This document shows positions 27,926 through 29,745 of a stretch of 29,745 bases of DNA, piece by piece. Location of the stretch: positions 1 through 29,745 of IMG/VR virus record IMGVR_UViG_3300032298_000212, one strand, 5' to 3'. The DNA is from a virus. How positions within the stretch are numbered: position 1 is the stretch's first letter; each line of letters opens with the position of its first letter. The position numbers were made by a program, and so were the translations under genes. The notes under the pieces were generated by a model that was not told the origin of the DNA, made no database searches, and worked only from the letters and a program-made list of their open reading frames with translations.

Positions 27926-29745
27926 TTACGCTTTTCTAATTGAAACCATTGGAATATTTCCCGCTTGATAACCTAAAGTTCCTAAAGTTGACGGGATTGA
28001 ATTATATGTTGATGCTATAAATCCCTGAGTTGCTGCACTAAAATTTCCTGATGTAGCAAAACCATAAACAACACCTTGAGATAAAAAGCTAAATAAATTT
28101 GTACCATTATTTGCAATAAACCCAAGCCAATATGTTGTTCCCGCATTAAATGTAAATGTAACTGATGCTGTTTTATTTCCTATTGTTGAGCAATCAAAAT
28201 CAGCACTTTCATATAACTTTGAACTTGGTACACCATTTAAATCAGAAAATATTAAAACTTTCGCTAATCCTCCAGCAAATAAAGTAGTTACGTTAATACT
28301 TAATGATTGAGTTGTAAAAGTTTGATTTGGGAAAAAAGGCATACAATACAATCTATTCGCTACGGCAGCGGCAGTTAGTGGAGCTGTTCCATAAACTACA
28401 TATTGATTAATATATTGACCGCTAACAATAAATTTTTGAGCGTGTATTCCTCCAGTTGCTCCTCCACTTATTGTCAAATCGCCACTTCCTAAAACTGAGT
28501 TTCCGTTTATAGTTTTTATATTCGTGCCACTTACAAGCGTGTCTTGTTTTGACGTAGCCAAACCACTATATTGAGTATTGGTTGCGTTGTCTCCGGTGTT
28601 CGTTCCTGATTGATTGCCAATAGTTGTCAAATTAGCATCCGTAACATAACGCTTGTCAGTTGAGTCAGCGATGTCAGCCGTTGTCAAAGTAACGTCTGAG
28701 CTTAACGCTTTGGTGTTAATTGTGCGAGTATTTAGAACTAAGCCACTCAAATCCTGATCTCCGGTATTACTTCCGCTCAAAGTTGTAATTCCAAGTTTTG
28801 ATTTTATTGTCGCATCCGTTTCGTCTCCGGTATTTGTTCCGCTTTGATTGCCAATAGTTGTCAAGTTAGCGTCAGTAACATAACGCTTATTGGTTGAGTC
28901 AGCAATATCGGCAGTCGTAACGCTTTTATTTTTCCAAAGTGATGTCGAACTATCGTAAGATAATAATTGATTATTAGAAACGCCGTTAATTGCTACATTG
29001 TGCAACTCTTGTAATTCATAACCATTTTGAATTTGCACCTCAATTTGACCTTGAGTTGGATGCGACCTTGTAATTTTACCTATATAAACTAAATGATCCG
29101 GAGCGCTTGGCTTTGTAGTTGTATAAGCTCCAGCCGTTGTCGGACTCAAATATAATTGAGCGCCCTCCGTAAATGAGGAAGTATCTAAGCCACTTAGGTC
29201 TCCAATAACAACACAATTTCCAACTCCATTATTTAAAATGTTTGATTGTAATAATCCAAAAGTCCTTGAGCTTAAACTCTCTGAGCTTGCTTGTGCTTTT
29301 GAAACTAAAATTTTATTTCCATTTGCGCCACTAATATAAACGATAGTGCCCTTTGTTAAGGTTGCGCCAGTCATATTCTTAACCTCACGCACTAACGTAC
29401 TCGCTTGGCTTGTCGTTGGAATATCTAAGGCAGTTATAAAAGGATTAACTCCGTCCGCTCCGTCGTTTATTAAGTCGCTCGTATTTGTAACCGCTGCCGG
29501 AATAGTTGGCTTGTTTAATATTTGAGCAACGCCACTCGTTGCATTCCAATCGCTATTAACTTGAGCTGCCGGAATAGTTGGTTTGTTTAAAATTTGTGCG
29601 TCGCCTGAGGTTGCATTCCAGTCAGCGTTGACGTTAACCTCTGCGCCGTCTTGTATTCCGTCAAGTTTTGTTTTTAAAGTATTCGTGAAATCGTTTGTAC
29701 TTAAACCCTTTCCGGTTACTTTGTCAACTTTCAAAGCGTCTTGAG
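27926..29745 (-). CDS. Tail fiber protein, C-terminal part (begins at 628)
   Basis: Continuation of the fiber gene that starts at 628; the last 123 bases duplicate the left end. It carries two more SDWNATSG..ILNKPTIP repeats, a second NTSDLINDGADGVNPFIT segment, a middle domain with a KGTIVYISGANGNK core (common in phage fibers), and two copies of a module with TTADIADST.KRYVTDANL followed by TIGNQSGTNTGD. The last 150 residues or so form a beta-rich domain with FTTQSLSINVTT, VLIFSDLNGVPSSKLYES and GTTYWLGF, which resembles receptor-binding or carbohydrate-binding beta-sandwich domains at fiber tips. I infer adsorption to the host surface. The stop at 27926 lies 4 bases before the next small gene. 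A virion-associated baseplate fiber is the main alternative name. Confidence 0.8.
   Translation of the reverse strand, partial: QDALKVDKVTGKGLSTNDFTNTLKTKLDGIQDGAEVNVNADWNATSGDAQILNKPTIPAAQVNSDWNATSGVAQILNKPTIPAAVTNTSDLINDGADGVNPFITALDIPTTSQASTLVREVKNMTGATLTKGTIVYISGANGNKILVSKAQASSESLSSRTFGLLQSNILNNGVGNCVVIGDLSGLDTSSFTEGAQLYLSPTTAGAYTTTKPSAPDHLVYIGKITRSHPTQGQIEVQIQNGYELQELHNVAINGVSNNQLLSYDSSTSLWKNKSVTTADIADSTNKRYVTDANLTTIGNQSGTNTGDETDATIKSKLGITTLSGSNTGDQDLSGLVLNTRTINTKALSSDVTLTTADIADSTDKRYVTDANLTTIGNQSGTNTGDNATNTQYSGLATSKQDTLVSGTNIKTINGNSVLGSGDLTISGGATGGIHAQKFIVSGQYINQYVVYGTAPLTAAAVANRLYCMPFFPNQTFTTQSLSINVTTLFAGGLAKVLIFSDLNGVPSSKLYESADFDCSTIGNKTASVTFTFNAGTTYWLGFIANNGTNLFSFLSQGVVYGFATSGNFSAATQGFIASTYNSIPSTLGTLGYQAGNIPMVSIRKA
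29623..29745. repeat. Terminal direct repeat, right copy
   Basis: Second copy of the 123-base sequence found at 1-123. It lies inside the fiber gene and encodes the stretch around KVDKVTGKGL and LDGIQDGAEVN. Joining the ends removes one copy. Confidence 0.9.

Noticed and set aside
1-29745. Temperate lifestyle, tRNA genes, CRISPR arrays or insertion sequences
   Set aside because: No integrase, excisionase, CI-like repressor, transposase, cloverleaf or regularly spaced palindromic repeat was seen; the 10-base iterons have no spacers and are not a CRISPR array.

Overview
The window looks like one complete, circularly closing genome of a small tailed phage (siphovirus-type). The first 123 bases are repeated exactly as the last 123, and one long fiber gene reads in frame across that junction, so the unique genome is about 29,622 bp. 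The sequence is AT-rich and every convincing gene is on the minus strand. Promoter-like sites match the Bacteroidetes pattern (TAnnTTTG at -7, sometimes TTTG further upstream). Many proteins resemble families I know from Bacteroidetes/Flavobacteriia phages: VirE_N-type primase-helicase, a cysteine-rich tube protein, a DUF6712-like connector and repeat-rich fibers. The likely host is therefore a flavobacterium-like bacterium. I see no integrase, repressor, tRNA, CRISPR array or insertion sequence, so a strictly lytic phage is the simplest reading.

In the direction of transcription (high to low coordinates): (1) an early region at 25.45-23.0 kb, starting after the only strong late/early boundary, has a terminator, three 10-bp iterons and a host-type promoter, then about nine small early proteins and an SSB-like protein with an acidic tail. 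(2) A 310-bp noncoding interval (22.75-23.05 kb) holds a terminator, a nested inverted repeat that is a candidate replication origin, a promoter, and a leader RNA ending in a terminator-like hairpin right before the primase gene. (3) Replication and DNA modification at 22.7-16.3 kb: primase-SF3 helicase, SNF2-type helicase, cytosine-5 methyltransferase, a DUF3310-like protein, a Mom-like DNA modification protein, several tiny proteins and a VRR-NUC nuclease. (4) A regulatory block at 16.25-15.2 kb with a small sigma-like protein and a four-cysteine protein. (5) Packaging and morphogenesis at 15.1 kb down to 1: small and large terminase, tail chaperone with a probable -1 frameshift, tail terminator, gp10-like protein, two large tail-tip proteins, tape measure, XkdF-like protease, major capsid, tail tube, portal, connector and fiber. 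(6) Across the junction, the lysis region at 27.9-25.5 kb: two holin-like proteins, an M15 endolysin, a metallophosphoesterase and a unimolecular-spanin-like lipoprotein.

The most interesting observation is a conserved bipartite element, ACAAAAC-N11-GTTATA, found at four places. Three of them (before the tail chaperone, the protease and the gene preceding portal) have GTTATA exactly 5 bases before the start codon. The fourth overlaps a host-type promoter upstream of the operon that encodes the sigma-like protein. I infer a phage-specific late promoter, probably giving leaderless messages and possibly read with the phage's own sigma-like factor. Other points of note are the attenuator-like primase leader, the candidate origin, the pairing of Mom-like and cytosine methyltransferase enzymes, and an unusual gene order in which tail genes lie between terminase and head genes.
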